From NCBI RefSeq assembly GCF_900102165.1, contig NZ_FNBD01000002.1, positions 248,001 through 312,000 of the forward strand: a stretch of 64,000 bases of DNA, written 5' to 3'. The notes below the pieces were generated by a model. That model ran no database searches. It was not told where the DNA came from and was given only the letters and a program-made list of their open reading frames with translations. This stretch comes from Cellulophaga baltica (GTDB lineage Bacteria; Bacteroidota; Bacteroidia; Flavobacteriales; Flavobacteriaceae). Both the position numbers and the translations under genes were made by a program. Positions 27,847-36,760 of this stretch are shown here, piece by piece (the first letter of the stretch is position 1; every line of letters starts with the position of its first letter).

Positions 27847-28689
27847 TTAGCTAGTAAACAATCTGAGCGTGAAAGATGTAGCGCGTTTATATAATTTGAA
27901 TTTCAGAAAAACAATGAAACCAACCGACCCAAGCTGAACCACAGGTGCAAAAAATCCTTGGCCAAAGTCAGTACCAAAAAGGTTGATCCAGAAGTTGGTA
28001 TTTATTTCAGTGTAGAGCGCATTTACAAATACATTTACTAAAAAGAAGGCCGGTACAAGCATATAAACTGCAGCATACAGCTTAAAGAAATTATAGGCCA
28101 GAGAACGGAACTTTTCAAAAACGGCTAAGCTTATAACCAACGGAAAGAAAGCTTGCATTATGCCCAATAAAAAGTAGCGTTCTGCAAGGAATAATGGGTA
28201 GATAAATAAATCCAAAATCCAAAGAAAGAGGCTTATGATAAATGCAAATATTTTGAATCCGTAAAGTGGTGTTACCAGAGCTTCGTATAATAGTGTCATA
28301 GCCGCTTGTGCTACTTCTATTATACTCACATCTTCTTCAATAGGAATATCTTGCATCTGTAAAGGCAATAAAGCAGGTGCTGTACCACGATATTGTGCTT
28401 CTATAGAAACCAAGATGCTATCGAAGAAGCCGAGTACTTGTGTCGAAAATATGACCAGAAGAACAACTACAAAATTCTTCGTGAGTTCCCCAGGACTTAA
28501 TCCCCAAGTGTAACCGTCTTTGTCCGCAATACCTTCGTTATACTTTTTAAGAATATTGACCAGAAAGAACAATACAGCAAGCGTTTTCATTCCAGCAATA
28601 GTGTATTGCGAGAAGCTGCTGTTCTGTATGGTTTGAAACACCGCATCGATGTATTCCAGTCCAATCCCTAAAAATATGGTTGCTGTCAT
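27847..28689 (-). CDS. traJ: Conjugative transposon protein TraJ
   Basis: The 280-residue polytopic membrane protein has about six hydrophobic segments and the sequence WGLSPGELTKNFVVVLLVIF. It corresponds to TraJ (VirB6/TrbL-like) and sits 3 bp after traI. It is a little shorter than many TraJ proteins, but no break is visible. Confidence 0.82.
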   Translation of the reverse strand: MTATIFLGIGLEYIDAVFQTIQNSSFSQYTIAGMKTLAVLFFLVNILKKYNEGIADKDGYTWGLSPGELTKNFVVVLLVIFSTQVLGFFDSILVSIEAQYRGTAPALLPLQMQDIPIEEDVSIIEVAQAAMTLLYEALVTPLYGFKIFAFIISLFLWILDLFIYPLFLAERYFLLGIMQAFFPLVISLAVFEKFRSLAYNFFKLYAAVYMLVPAFFLVNVFVNALYTEINTNFWINLFGTDFGQGFFAPVVQLGSVGFIVFLKFKLYKRATSFTLRLFTS

Positions 28690-28692
28690 TTA

Positions 28693-29262
28693 TTAATAAT
28701 TTGTTTCGCGATTATTGATTTTATCTTGCATTTCTCTAAAAGAAATAATATCCCTGTAGCGCTTTGTTTTGGTAGTGATAATGGACACCATTTCTTTGGA
28801 TTCCAATTCTTTTTCTTTCAATATTTCAGCACGCTCAGCATCCGTCATTTTTAAATAGTCACTCGATAAAATTTCATCAATGAAATCCATGGTGTCTAAA
28901 GAATTTTCAATGATGGCACTAAAGGATTCCGCAACTCGTGTGACTTCCTCTGGTTTGATGTAAGGCGAGTTTAAAATATCCTGTAAATCGTTTTGCATTA
29001 CATTTATAAGGCGTTGATTATTTTGTGCAATTTCCTGAACCGCTCTAAGTTGTTGCACCACACTTGACACTTTCTCAATGCTTTCCTTTGCATCTTTTAA
29101 GAACTGCACTGACTTAATCATTTGAGCCGTCTGCTTTCCAGATTCTACAAGTTGTTTTATCAAACTGACAAAATTTGTATTGTCATAAGTGGGCATTCCC
29201 TGTGCTTTGATATTTAAGCTGAACAGTAATGCCATTGCGAGTACTAAGATTTTTGTTTTCAT
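28693..29262 (-). CDS. traI: Conjugal transfer protein TraI-like (TrbJ/VirB5-like)
   Basis: The 189-residue protein has a signal peptide (MKTKILVLAMALLFSLNIKAQ) and an almost wholly helical body (KQLVESGKQTAQMIKSVQF, AVQEIAQNNQRLINVMQND). Its place between TraG and TraJ and its length match the DUF4141-like TraI of Bacteroidetes elements, a periplasmic pilus-associated component. It is not a relaxase despite the name. Confidence 0.75.
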   Translation of the reverse strand: MKTKILVLAMALLFSLNIKAQGMPTYDNTNFVSLIKQLVESGKQTAQMIKSVQFLKDAKESIEKVSSVVQQLRAVQEIAQNNQRLINVMQNDLQDILNSPYIKPEEVTRVAESFSAIIENSLDTMDFIDEILSSDYLKMTDAERAEILKEKELESKEMVSIITTKTKRYRDIISFREMQDKINNRETNY

Positions 29263-29266
29263 ATTA

Positions 29267-31669
29267 TTATGTTTTAGATGTGAATTGAATTATTGCTTTT
29301 TCCATATTATGATGCTCGTTGTAGAGCTTCATTATGTCTTCATTTTCCTGTCCATCGGTCAAGTAAGCTGCATAGACTTCCTTTGGAACTTCTAGCCTGA
29401 AAATGTTACTTTCTTTTCCTATTTTAATAAACATTTCGGTGTACTTACGTGGTCCAGAAAGGTTGTTTTTGATGGACTTTAATTGGTTCAAATCGTGGCT
29501 AGATAAGTTGAGTCTTTTGACTAATTCGTCATAGCCTTTTTCATTGTTTAGGCTATATATAACCTGTGTGTTTTCAAGAATACTCGCAGAAGTAGAATTG
29601 TTCGGAAGCTGATTTATGGATTGTAGAATAATCCCAATCGCACCGTTTTGTTTACGAATGGCTTGATAATAGAATTCCACACTTTCCAAAACATTATCAA
29701 ACTTCAGTTGTTTGGCAAACTCATCGAACAGGATAATGCCTTTTTCAGCTCTGTTTTTCCAAATGGTTCTTTGGATAGCGGACTTAATCAGTTTCAACAT
29801 CACAGACAGGATTTCCTTATTGTCCTTTACTTCATCCAGTTCAAAAACAATCAATCGTTTGTCCTCAATCTTATAGGTCTGGTCTTCGCTTACCTCAAAC
29901 AAGAAGCTGTATAGACCATCGCCGACATATTCGGACATTACGTGCAAAAAGCTTGTGACGTTGAAGTAGTCGGGATGGATTTTTAGAGTGTTTAGAAGGT
30001 CTTTTTGGTTTATTTCTATAAAGCTGTAAAAACCATCCAATGAGTGATTTTCCGATGTACTATCGTAATAATGTTTCAGTATTTTCTTGACAGAAACAGA
30101 CTGTGCCTTGGTCACTTTTAAATCTGAAGCGAACAGTTCAAATAGGAAAACGGACAAGTCTTCCAACCGTTCCGGTGTCAAATCTTTTACATCGCTGATG
30201 TAAAAAGGATTGATACCTAAGTTCTTTCCGCTTTCATAACGGAGTACGGTATATTTCTCAGGATATAGTTTTGCAAATTTGGTGTATGAACCACCCAAGT
30301 CGATGATGACCAAACGGACACCACTTTCAAAATATTGACGCAGAATATTGTTGGCCAAAAAGGATTTTCCCTCACCTGTTGGTGCGAAAATGGCAAAGTT
30401 TCGTGCCTTGATACGTTTCTTCCGTTCGTCCCAAACATCTTTTAAAACTGGAATATTATGTTCACGGTCATTAAAGATGATGCCGGTAGCATCCGATTTG
30501 TAATTGGTGTTATTGATAAACAAGCAAAGTGCGTGTTTTAAATCTGTCACATATAAATCGTTATTCGAGAAATTTGAAGAGAAGCAGTAGTAACTATTCA
30601 ATATATAATTCTTACGTTCTTCCCCTCTAGGGTAATAGGGTATAATATCTAGCTCTTTAAATACAGTCTTTATTTTAGAAGTAATCTTTTCTAGTTCTCG
30701 GGCTTCCCGAGACCAATAGACAATGTTTAGATGACCACGGATTATTCGTGCATTATCATCTGCGTTGATTTGGTCGAGAATGTGCTGAATCTTCCCAAGT
30801 ACCACTTTATTCTGTGAACCGAAATTGGAACTCTTGTTCAATTCCTCGATTTTCTTATCAAGCAGCTTGCGCCACTTTTGTTTGTCGTCTAGATATAGAA
30901 TTTGATTGACTATGTGATTCTCATTAAGCGTAAGCCCTAAGCCATCAATAAACCCTTGATGAAACACAAAATCGTCAGATGTGAATTTCTCATTGGTCTT
31001 GCTACTCTGTACACTTTCGCCAAAGCACAGTTCGCTATTGATGGCAAGGGCATCAAAATGGTTTTCGCCAATAGTGACGCTTTTTTTATCTAGTATGATA
31101 TCGGTATCAAACCCATCATTGAAGCCATTGAAATAGCTCTTGGTTAAATGTTGGATTTCCTTTGCATCCATCGGAAGGAATTCCATTTTACGACTGTTAT
31201 TGATGAAGGAAACCGAATCGCTAACCGAGTTGACGAACCGTTGTACGTTATCATCTAGTTCCTGCACGATTCCTTTTGAAACGTTACGAAACGGATTCAC
31301 ATATTTTGAGTTGTTGAGTGCCTTGTTCTTTGTCAAAGTAAAAAACAGGTAACACTTATGTTCTATATGTCCGCGACCTTTAAAATGCTCGTGCGTGGCT
31401 TTTTCTAAAAAGGTACTATTTGGTAATTGTTCCGATGTGTAGGTTTTCTTCAGGTATATATCCTGTTTATGAACTACTGTACCAACTGGTAATGATTTTA
31501 AGGCTTGAAACCAAGCACCGTGCATATCCTCAAAATCATTTTCAGAAAGCGAATAGATTTCCGGTAGATTCCCTTTATAGCACAAAACCACATTGCCATT
31601 ATTGGCAAACACAATATTATCCTGAATATCTGCTATAGGTTGATATGCTGAAAGGTTAATCTTGTTCAT
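29267..31669 (-). CDS. traG: Conjugation system ATPase TraG (VirB4-like)
   Basis: The 800-residue protein has Walker A FAPTGEGKSFLAN (near residue 430), LVIIDLGGSYTKF, and Walker B GIILFDEFAKQL (near 645), followed by GIILQSINQLP. This is the TraG family of Bacteroidetes elements, the motor for pilus assembly and substrate passage at the inner membrane. It overlaps the end of traF by 14 bp. Both ATP motifs are intact. Confidence 0.93.
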   Translation of the reverse strand: MNKINLSAYQPIADIQDNIVFANNGNVVLCYKGNLPEIYSLSENDFEDMHGAWFQALKSLPVGTVVHKQDIYLKKTYTSEQLPNSTFLEKATHEHFKGRGHIEHKCYLFFTLTKNKALNNSKYVNPFRNVSKGIVQELDDNVQRFVNSVSDSVSFINNSRKMEFLPMDAKEIQHLTKSYFNGFNDGFDTDIILDKKSVTIGENHFDALAINSELCFGESVQSSKTNEKFTSDDFVFHQGFIDGLGLTLNENHIVNQILYLDDKQKWRKLLDKKIEELNKSSNFGSQNKVVLGKIQHILDQINADDNARIIRGHLNIVYWSREARELEKITSKIKTVFKELDIIPYYPRGEERKNYILNSYYCFSSNFSNNDLYVTDLKHALCLFINNTNYKSDATGIIFNDREHNIPVLKDVWDERKKRIKARNFAIFAPTGEGKSFLANNILRQYFESGVRLVIIDLGGSYTKFAKLYPEKYTVLRYESGKNLGINPFYISDVKDLTPERLEDLSVFLFELFASDLKVTKAQSVSVKKILKHYYDSTSENHSLDGFYSFIEINQKDLLNTLKIHPDYFNVTSFLHVMSEYVGDGLYSFLFEVSEDQTYKIEDKRLIVFELDEVKDNKEILSVMLKLIKSAIQRTIWKNRAEKGIILFDEFAKQLKFDNVLESVEFYYQAIRKQNGAIGIILQSINQLPNNSTSASILENTQVIYSLNNEKGYDELVKRLNLSSHDLNQLKSIKNNLSGPRKYTEMFIKIGKESNIFRLEVPKEVYAAYLTDGQENEDIMKLYNEHHNMEKAIIQFTSKT

Positions 31670-31940
31670 AATCGAAGCCAGAGTTTTGTTTATTACTTAT
31701 AATTTGTGGGAATACTTTTGCCACCTGAAACAGTTGTGGATTATTGCTAATTCTCGTGAGCGCGATGTATAAAGCAGCGTTGAAAATGGCAACACCTATA
31801 ATTATTCCAAAACTGAACGAGAAGATGATAACCATTAGCGAAGCGAGTATGGACATCATCATCAGGGCAAACAGGGAAATGGGCAGCCCAAAAATGACTG
31901 CCTTTTTCCTAATGTTTTTATAAGGCTCGAACTTTTTCAT
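31656..31940 (-). CDS. traF: Conjugative transposon protein TraF (DUF4133)
   Basis: The 94-residue protein has two membrane helices (about 18-60) and starts MKKFEPYKNIRKKAVIFGLP, the DUF4133 (VirB3-like) pattern. It overlaps the start of traG and lies 31 bp after traE. Confidence 0.88.
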   Translation of the reverse strand: MKKFEPYKNIRKKAVIFGLPISLFALMMMSILASLMVIIFSFSFGIIIGVAIFNAALYIALTRISNNPQLFQVAKVFPQIISNKQNSGFDYEQD

Positions 31941-31971
31941 ATTGTTTAGAAAATAAATCCCTCTTAGAGGG

Positions 31972-32259
31972 TTAGACTACGATTGAAATCAGATATGTAA
32001 ATATGCCGACAACTGCACCTGCAATAAGGACGAAGACAAGAACCCTTGTTATCCCTTTTTTTAGGTCGGCATTCTCGCCAAAGAAATGTCCTGCATTAAA
32101 AAGGAAACCGATGAGGAAGATGACCCCGAGAATAATAGGGAAGATGGTTCTTATGGTATCCGAAACATCGTTAACGGAATCTTCGATACCTCCAATTTGA
32201 GCAAATAACGAAGATGAAACCAGTAAAAGGAAAGTGGCTAAATAGATTGATTTTTTCAT
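31972..32259 (-). CDS. traE: Conjugative transposon protein TraE (DUF4134, VirB2-like)
   Basis: The 95-residue protein has a signal peptide and two further helices (TIFPIILGVIFLIGFLFN and VLVFVLIAGAVVGIFTYL), the DUF4134 pilin-like arrangement. It is the first gene of the visible transfer operon; traA-D are absent from this window. Confidence 0.88.
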   Translation of the reverse strand: MKKSIYLATFLLLVSSSLFAQIGGIEDSVNDVSDTIRTIFPIILGVIFLIGFLFNAGHFFGENADLKKGITRVLVFVLIAGAVVGIFTYLISIVV

Positions 32260-32316
32260 AACGGAAAAGTTTAAAATTTTGATGTGTTTTCGTTATTCGA
32301 AATTTACATATATTTG

Positions 32317-32349
32317 TTCACAAATAATTGATTATCAAATAATTGTGAA
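32317..32349. promoter_or_regulatory. Inverted and direct repeat between the divergent traE and amidase genes
   Basis: TTCACAA (32317-32323) and TTGTGAA (32343-32349) are inverted copies, and CAAATAATTG occurs twice as a direct repeat within the same 33 bp. The position, 58 bp from the traE start and 100 bp from the amidase start, suits an operator of the transfer operon. Confidence 0.4.
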
Positions 32350-32448
32350 TAAAATATCATTTAATTCTGTTTGAATTTCTTTGCCACTATTTGATATCAA
32401 ATTCTATGGGATTTTTGTATGAAGGTGTTAATAACTCAAAAATTGAAA

Positions 32449-33084
32449 ATGAAAAATCTGCTCAAAAACGTCAGTTTTGTGATTTTGCTCTTGAAAATGT
32501 GTGTCATTTTTGGGCAAGAAATTGATGCTCAAAAACGAATCGTGATTGATGTTGGGCATGGAGGAAAAGATTCCGGTGCCATCGGCATAAATGGCATTAA
32601 GGAAAAAGATGTGGTATTGGATATTGCCTTGGAAATTTTAAGACTTAATAAAAATTCAGAAACACCATTGTATATTTACTTGACCCGTTATAGCGACACG
32701 CTTATTTCCTTATCGGATAGGACTAAACTGGCCAAGGCACTTAATGCTGATTTGTTTATTTCCTTGCACTGTAATCATTCTCATAATCCGAATGCTAGAG
32801 GGATTGAGGTATATGTTGGCAGGAACGAATCTAGAAATTCAAAGGAGTCTGTTTGGTTTGCCTATCAATTGCAGAACCAGATTAAAAAGCAATTAGGGTT
32901 TGAAAGTAGGGGTGTGAAGTTTGCGAATTTTCAGGTGTTGCGGGAAATTGTTGGTTATTGTCCTTTGGTATTGGTAGAATTGGGGTTTCTATCCAATGAA
33001 GATGAATCACGCTATTTAACTTATTCAAATCAGAATAAAATATTGGCTTACCTCATTAAACATCAATTACATCAAAAAAGATGA
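32449..33084 (+). CDS. N-acetylmuramoyl-L-alanine amidase (ICE-borne)
   Basis: The ATG at 32449 (MKNLLKNVSFVILLLKMCVIFGQ) gives a signal peptide; the upstream ATG at 32419 is less likely. The amidase_3 fold shows IVIDVGHGGKDSGAIG, a Glu in GIKEKDVVLDIA, LFISLHCNHSHN and LVELGFLSNEDE, so the zinc ligands His, Glu, His are present. It would locally open peptidoglycan for the mating channel. It is divergent from the transfer operon. Confidence 0.9.
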   Translation: MKNLLKNVSFVILLLKMCVIFGQEIDAQKRIVIDVGHGGKDSGAIGINGIKEKDVVLDIALEILRLNKNSETPLYIYLTRYSDTLISLSDRTKLAKALNADLFISLHCNHSHNPNARGIEVYVGRNESRNSKESVWFAYQLQNQIKKQLGFESRGVKFANFQVLREIVGYCPLVLVELGFLSNEDESRYLTYSNQNKILAYLIKHQLHQKR

Positions 33085-33189
33085 AAGAATTATTCAAAAA
33101 AGTTTTCATTATTATGAGGCGGCTCTTGCTTAGCCTTTTAAATGAATTGCTACTTTCCATTAAAAAAATATAGACTACAAAATTCTAGC

Positions 33190-34215
33190 CTAATAAAAGT
33201 GTTTTTTAATAATTGAACTCCTATTATGTTGGAACTCGATTGATGCCAACTCAGCGAAGTTTTTAATTTTGGCTTTATCGCTTTCGTCCATATCAATAAA
33301 GTTATCCTCGTTAAGCTGAACATCAATTCTATCATAGACAAAATTAGGATTGTCTTTTTCTCTTTTATCAATTCCCTGATACAGAAGACTAATATAGTTT
33401 GCAACGAGTTGAGATTGACTTTGCATAAATAAATCAATAAGCCTCTGGCGTTTATCTTTTCTCATCCAATAATAAAGCCCCCACTTTTTCCTAGAATTAC
33501 CATCTGTAAATTTTTTATAGCCCGTACCCAAAGAGAGTATTTCCAGTTGTGACATCTCAACTTTAAAAGCCTTAGTAGCTTCTAATAAAGCAACCAATGT
33601 CGGATTATTGGCCATCACACCGCCATCAACTTTGTTTGAAAAATCTTTTTTGGTTCCATTCAAATCGATATAATCAGATGTGTAGGGGTCGAAATATGTA
33701 GGAGCGGCAGAAGTGGCCATTGCTGCTTGGTATGCAGGAATGTGATAATCCCGTTCAAATGCTGGATGATACTTAGTTTTAAGCACACTGGGATTACCTT
33801 GAATCAAATCGTATATAGGAATACAGATGTCAGTTTTACAGTCTTTTAACCTTGGGTCATTTCCACTGTTTACTTCTTTGAATTTATTACGAACTAACGT
33901 TTCAAGAAAATTCCGCTCGTGAGCCGAATTTCGGATTTGCCCAAAAAAGAAAGGTTTTTTATTGCCAAATATTTCTTTTGCATTGTCCAAATATAAATTA
34001 TAGATTTCCTTTGCAGAAATGCCTAATGCCAAAGCAATAGCAATAATACCACCGGTAGATGTACCTGTTATCAGGTCAAAATGTTGATAGATTTTGGTTT
34101 TGCCATCCGAACGATTTTTTAGCTCGTCCTCTAAAAGCATCAAAAACATTGCTGGGAAGACTCCTTTTATCCCACCTCCGTCAATCGATAATATTTTAAA
34201 CTTTTTCTTATTCAT
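33190..34215 (-). CDS. capV: CapV-type patatin phospholipase, CBASS effector
   Basis: The 341-residue protein has the patatin motifs DGGGIKG (12-18, oxyanion hole), GTSTGG with nucleophile Ser 53, and DGGVMANNP with catalytic Asp 197. CapV enzymes are activated by the cyclic nucleotide of a neighbouring CD-NTase and degrade the inner membrane of infected cells. It is the last gene of the three-gene CBASS operon and overlaps the E2-like gene by 8 bp. All catalytic residues are present. Confidence 0.93.
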   Translation of the reverse strand: MNKKKFKILSIDGGGIKGVFPAMFLMLLEDELKNRSDGKTKIYQHFDLITGTSTGGIIAIALALGISAKEIYNLYLDNAKEIFGNKKPFFFGQIRNSAHERNFLETLVRNKFKEVNSGNDPRLKDCKTDICIPIYDLIQGNPSVLKTKYHPAFERDYHIPAYQAAMATSAAPTYFDPYTSDYIDLNGTKKDFSNKVDGGVMANNPTLVALLEATKAFKVEMSQLEILSLGTGYKKFTDGNSRKKWGLYYWMRKDKRQRLIDLFMQSQSQLVANYISLLYQGIDKREKDNPNFVYDRIDVQLNEDNFIDMDESDKAKIKNFAELASIEFQHNRSSIIKKHFY

Positions 34216-34687
34216 TTTTTAATATTTCTGTATTATCCTCATTGGGGTATTCATTGTGGCCGCCACCGTACCATTTGCCTTCAGATAGCCACAATTCATA
34301 ATAGTAAAGCCACTCACTTGCCCAAGGAATGATTGTGTCTACAATGCAGCTAAATCCGTCCCATTCCTTTTTGCTGGGCGAGTACAAGCAAAGCTGTTGC
34401 TCCTTACTGTTATAAACGTGTGGTAGCTTTGACCTATTCGCGGCAATCCTTAATTCCTTATTCACCACAAAAACTTTAACCCATCTGTTTTGTTCATAGA
34501 TAACCATAAGCTGATATTTTTCACTTATTGTCGTAGGTTGGAGTTCTAAAATAATTTGAAAGCTATTCCAAGTGTTTTTGACAACTCTAACTTCTGGAAA
34601 ATCTACTTTGATCTTTTTAAGATGTTCGGAAGAGAGTAACCCTTTAAGAGTTCTTTTGCCATTCGACTTGAAATACCTACTACTCAT
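34208..34687 (-). CDS. E2-like protein of short type II CBASS (Cap2-like, E2 only)
   Basis: The 159-residue protein resembles the prokaryotic E2 family of CBASS: an N-terminal alpha/beta core, LPHVYNSKEQQLCLYSP with the likely active Cys 100, then TIIPWASEWLYYYELWLSEG at about 118-137. No E1 or JAB (Cap3) gene is present, which is the short type II arrangement in which the E2-like protein acts on the C-terminus of the CD-NTase. It lies 3 bp after the CD-NTase gene. Confidence 0.85.
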   Translation of the reverse strand: MSSRYFKSNGKRTLKGLLSSEHLKKIKVDFPEVRVVKNTWNSFQIILELQPTTISEKYQLMVIYEQNRWVKVFVVNKELRIAANRSKLPHVYNSKEQQLCLYSPSKKEWDGFSCIVDTIIPWASEWLYYYELWLSEGKWYGGGHNEYPNEDNTEILKNE

Positions 34688-34690
34688 TTT

Positions 34691-35929
34691 TTATTTATTA
34701 CCCTCGAAGTTATGGTTGGGTATTGACTTACCGATACTCCCTAGCATTCCTGTCCCAACTGCCATTTTTCTTAGTCCATTCTCACGCAAAATCTTGTTTT
34801 TTTCGCCATACTCAGCAAACGCCTTATTGACGACCCTATTACCATATTGTGCCGATAATGATTCATTCAAACTGAAAAGACCTTTATTTTGACCATATTG
34901 AATTGTAGCTAGATCTTCTTCTAATTTATCCAACCAAGCATAGAAATATTCTTCTTTTTGAACTACATCAGTCCATTTATCAGCAAAATTTTCTTCGTTA
35001 TTTATAGGGTTACTTACCCATCTTTCATATTTTCCAGTTTTAGCGTTGTACTTGGTTTCAATATAACTACGCATTTTACTTACAATATTGACATAAGCAT
35101 CAACAATATTTTCGCTTTTATCGTATGCTCTACTTGCTAAAGTGGTAATTATAATGGAAATGGGTTTGTTTTCACTATCAAATTCGTCAGAAGAAAACAT
35201 TATATCCCTATGTCGCTTTAAAAGTTGAACTACCCTTTGCAGTGGCATTTTCTCTTTTTGAAATGGTCGTACTGGATCAACGGATTCGCTAAGTGCGAAC
35301 ATTCGTTTTGAACTGTATATGGCCTTTTGAAAAAACCATTTGGCGTAGCCAAACGGATTGCATTTCCTCCACCATTCAGTATCGGTCATCAAGGAATAAA
35401 AAAGGTCTTCTTTATCTGTTATCCGGATTGCCAATTTATCGGTGTCTAGATTCTGATAATTATTGAAAGATTCACTAAGCAAAACAGTAAAGTTTTTATC
35501 GGAAATAGATGGTAGAACATCTAAATGATAGTTGGCTTCATCAGAATATTCGAGCGTCCAGCATCTTCTTCCCCCGTCTAGACTTTCCAGCATTTCTTTG
35601 TAGACTGAATGCTCTTTGAGCCTGTCACCAACTGCAACTTTCAAATGTTTTTGAGTCCAATGGGATGGCTTCCCATTCAATTTGCAAACGAGGTCGATGT
35701 CTATGTCGTCCTCGTCGTTTATAGGCCTAGTGATAGTGCCAAGCATAAACGATCCTTGGGGAATTATTCTTGGGGAGTATGGGTATAATATGGAACCTTC
35801 TTTAGAGAGCCAATTCCCAACAGCTTCATAACTTTTTACAGCGGCTTTGTATTGACTTTCAGAAATGTCCAGATTCTCTCCGAGAATTTCTAGTATCTCG
35901 TTGATTTCATTTTTGTACGATTCATTCAT
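34691..35929 (-). CDS. CD-NTase (cyclic nucleotide synthase) of CBASS
   Basis: The 412-residue nucleotidyltransferase has QGSFMLGT (GS at 59-60), DEDDIDIDLV with catalytic Asp 77 and 79, and the third Asp in YHLDVLP (137). The C-terminus ends in a flexible tail (SIPNHNFEGNK), suitable as target of the E2-like protein. It senses phage infection and makes a cyclic oligonucleotide that activates CapV. The clade and product cannot be told by eye. First gene of the operon. Confidence 0.9.
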   Translation of the reverse strand: MNESYKNEINEILEILGENLDISESQYKAAVKSYEAVGNWLSKEGSILYPYSPRIIPQGSFMLGTITRPINDEDDIDIDLVCKLNGKPSHWTQKHLKVAVGDRLKEHSVYKEMLESLDGGRRCWTLEYSDEANYHLDVLPSISDKNFTVLLSESFNNYQNLDTDKLAIRITDKEDLFYSLMTDTEWWRKCNPFGYAKWFFQKAIYSSKRMFALSESVDPVRPFQKEKMPLQRVVQLLKRHRDIMFSSDEFDSENKPISIIITTLASRAYDKSENIVDAYVNIVSKMRSYIETKYNAKTGKYERWVSNPINNEENFADKWTDVVQKEEYFYAWLDKLEEDLATIQYGQNKGLFSLNESLSAQYGNRVVNKAFAEYGEKNKILRENGLRKMAVGTGMLGSIGKSIPNHNFEGNK

Positions 35930-36050
35930 AATTTTTTATTTAAGAGTTTTAATAAATTTCTAAAGCCAACAACTACTTTTATTGTGCAAAAAAGTTGACT
36001 CATATTAATTATGGTGACTCAATCAATATAAAGCCACCATAATTACATTA

Positions 36051-36206
36051 TCAGTTAGGTTGCTTCAAAATTGCAGCTATACCACCTATAACAATAATTG
36101 TTGCAAGCCCAAAAGCAATTGCTTTAGCCAAATTGCCCTTAATGTTCACACAATTATTCTTATGGCAAATACTTAACCCTCTGTCTGAAAGATTTATAGA
36201 ATTCAT
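36051..36206 (-). CDS. 51-residue single-helix membrane microprotein upstream of CBASS
   Basis: ATG 36206 to TGA 36051 encodes a protein starting MNSINLSDRGLSICHKNNC and ending in one hydrophobic helix of about 20 residues (IAFGLATIIVIGGIAAIL). Two Cys residues precede the helix. It is 120 bp ahead of the CD-NTase gene on the same strand. I do not recognise the family. Confidence 0.5.
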   Translation of the reverse strand: MNSINLSDRGLSICHKNNCVNIKGNLAKAIAFGLATIIVIGGIAAILKQPN

Positions 36207-36258
36207 AAAAGAATTTTAAATTATATAATGCCCCAACGTCAAGCCCTGGGGAGTGAGC

Positions 36259-36432
36259 TTATTTTTCTTTTCTTACGCCCTTGAAAGGAGTATTGCTAGA
36301 AGTCTTTCCGTCCATAAACCTACCAGTGTTGGAATCACGTTTTACCCAAGTGTCAGTTTTTGGGTTGTAGGTCTGGGAACGATCTCTAACAGCACCTTTT
36401 CTTGAATTGTCTTTTGGTGGATTTGTAGCCAT
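36259..36432 (-). CDS. 57-residue basic microprotein (MATNPPK family)
   Basis: The frame from ATG 36432 starts MATNPPKDNSRKGAVRDRSQ and continues YNPKTDTWVKRDSNTGRFMD, ending FKGVRKEK. I recall proteins of this pattern as a widespread small family with no known function, frequent on mobile DNA. The sequence is highly basic and likely disordered. It lies in a tandem of three microprotein genes reading towards CBASS. Confidence 0.7.
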   Translation of the reverse strand: MATNPPKDNSRKGAVRDRSQTYNPKTDTWVKRDSNTGRFMDGKTSSNTPFKGVRKEK

Positions 36433-36489
36433 CTTTTTTTACAATTTTGAGTTTAACAATCTCCATTCTGAGCTGTGGAGTTCCGCTCT

Positions 36490-36615
36490 TTACTTTCCTT
36501 TGCTGTCTTTTCTATTGCTTCTAATGTGTTCTTTGACGGTTATGGTTTTACCGTCAACTTTTCTTTTGTGTTCAGGTATTCTATTGAACTTTTTACCAGA
36601 TGAATCTTTTGCCAT
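36490..36615 (-). CDS. 41-residue basic microprotein
   Basis: The frame from ATG 36615 begins MAKDSSGKKFNRIPEHKRKV and ends SNRKDSKGK; about a third of the residues are Lys or Arg. It is first in the row of three tiny genes upstream of CBASS. A composition so biased and a clean start/stop favour a real gene, but no family is recognised. Confidence 0.5.
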   Translation of the reverse strand: MAKDSSGKKFNRIPEHKRKVDGKTITVKEHIRSNRKDSKGK

Positions 36616-36695
36616 AATTTTTATTTTTGTATGGTAAGGATTTTCGTTATATTTGAATCTCCCCATTAATTATTTACTAGCACTTTAATTTATTT

Positions 36696-36758
36696 AAACC
36701 GAGGTTTGTGTGTGCCATACACTCATATACCTTAATAGATATATCCGTTTTGGTATAT
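36696..36758. promoter_or_regulatory. Divergent control region with two palindromes
   Basis: AAACCGAGGTTT (36696-36707) is a 5-bp-arm palindrome, and ATATACC (36725-36731) with GGTATAT (36752-36758) form a spaced inverted repeat ending 2 bp before the sigma-like gene. The region separates the plus-strand sigma-like operon from the minus-strand microprotein/CBASS genes and may hold operators for both. Confidence 0.35.
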
Positions 36759-36760
36759 AG

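Noticed and set aside
28693-29262. TraI as relaxase
   Set aside because: In Bacteroidetes nomenclature this small secreted helical protein is a channel component; the relaxase is the DUF5712 protein at 59011-60042.
34572-34892. 106-codon plus-strand frame
   Set aside because: Antisense to the E2-like and CD-NTase genes, which have clear motifs.
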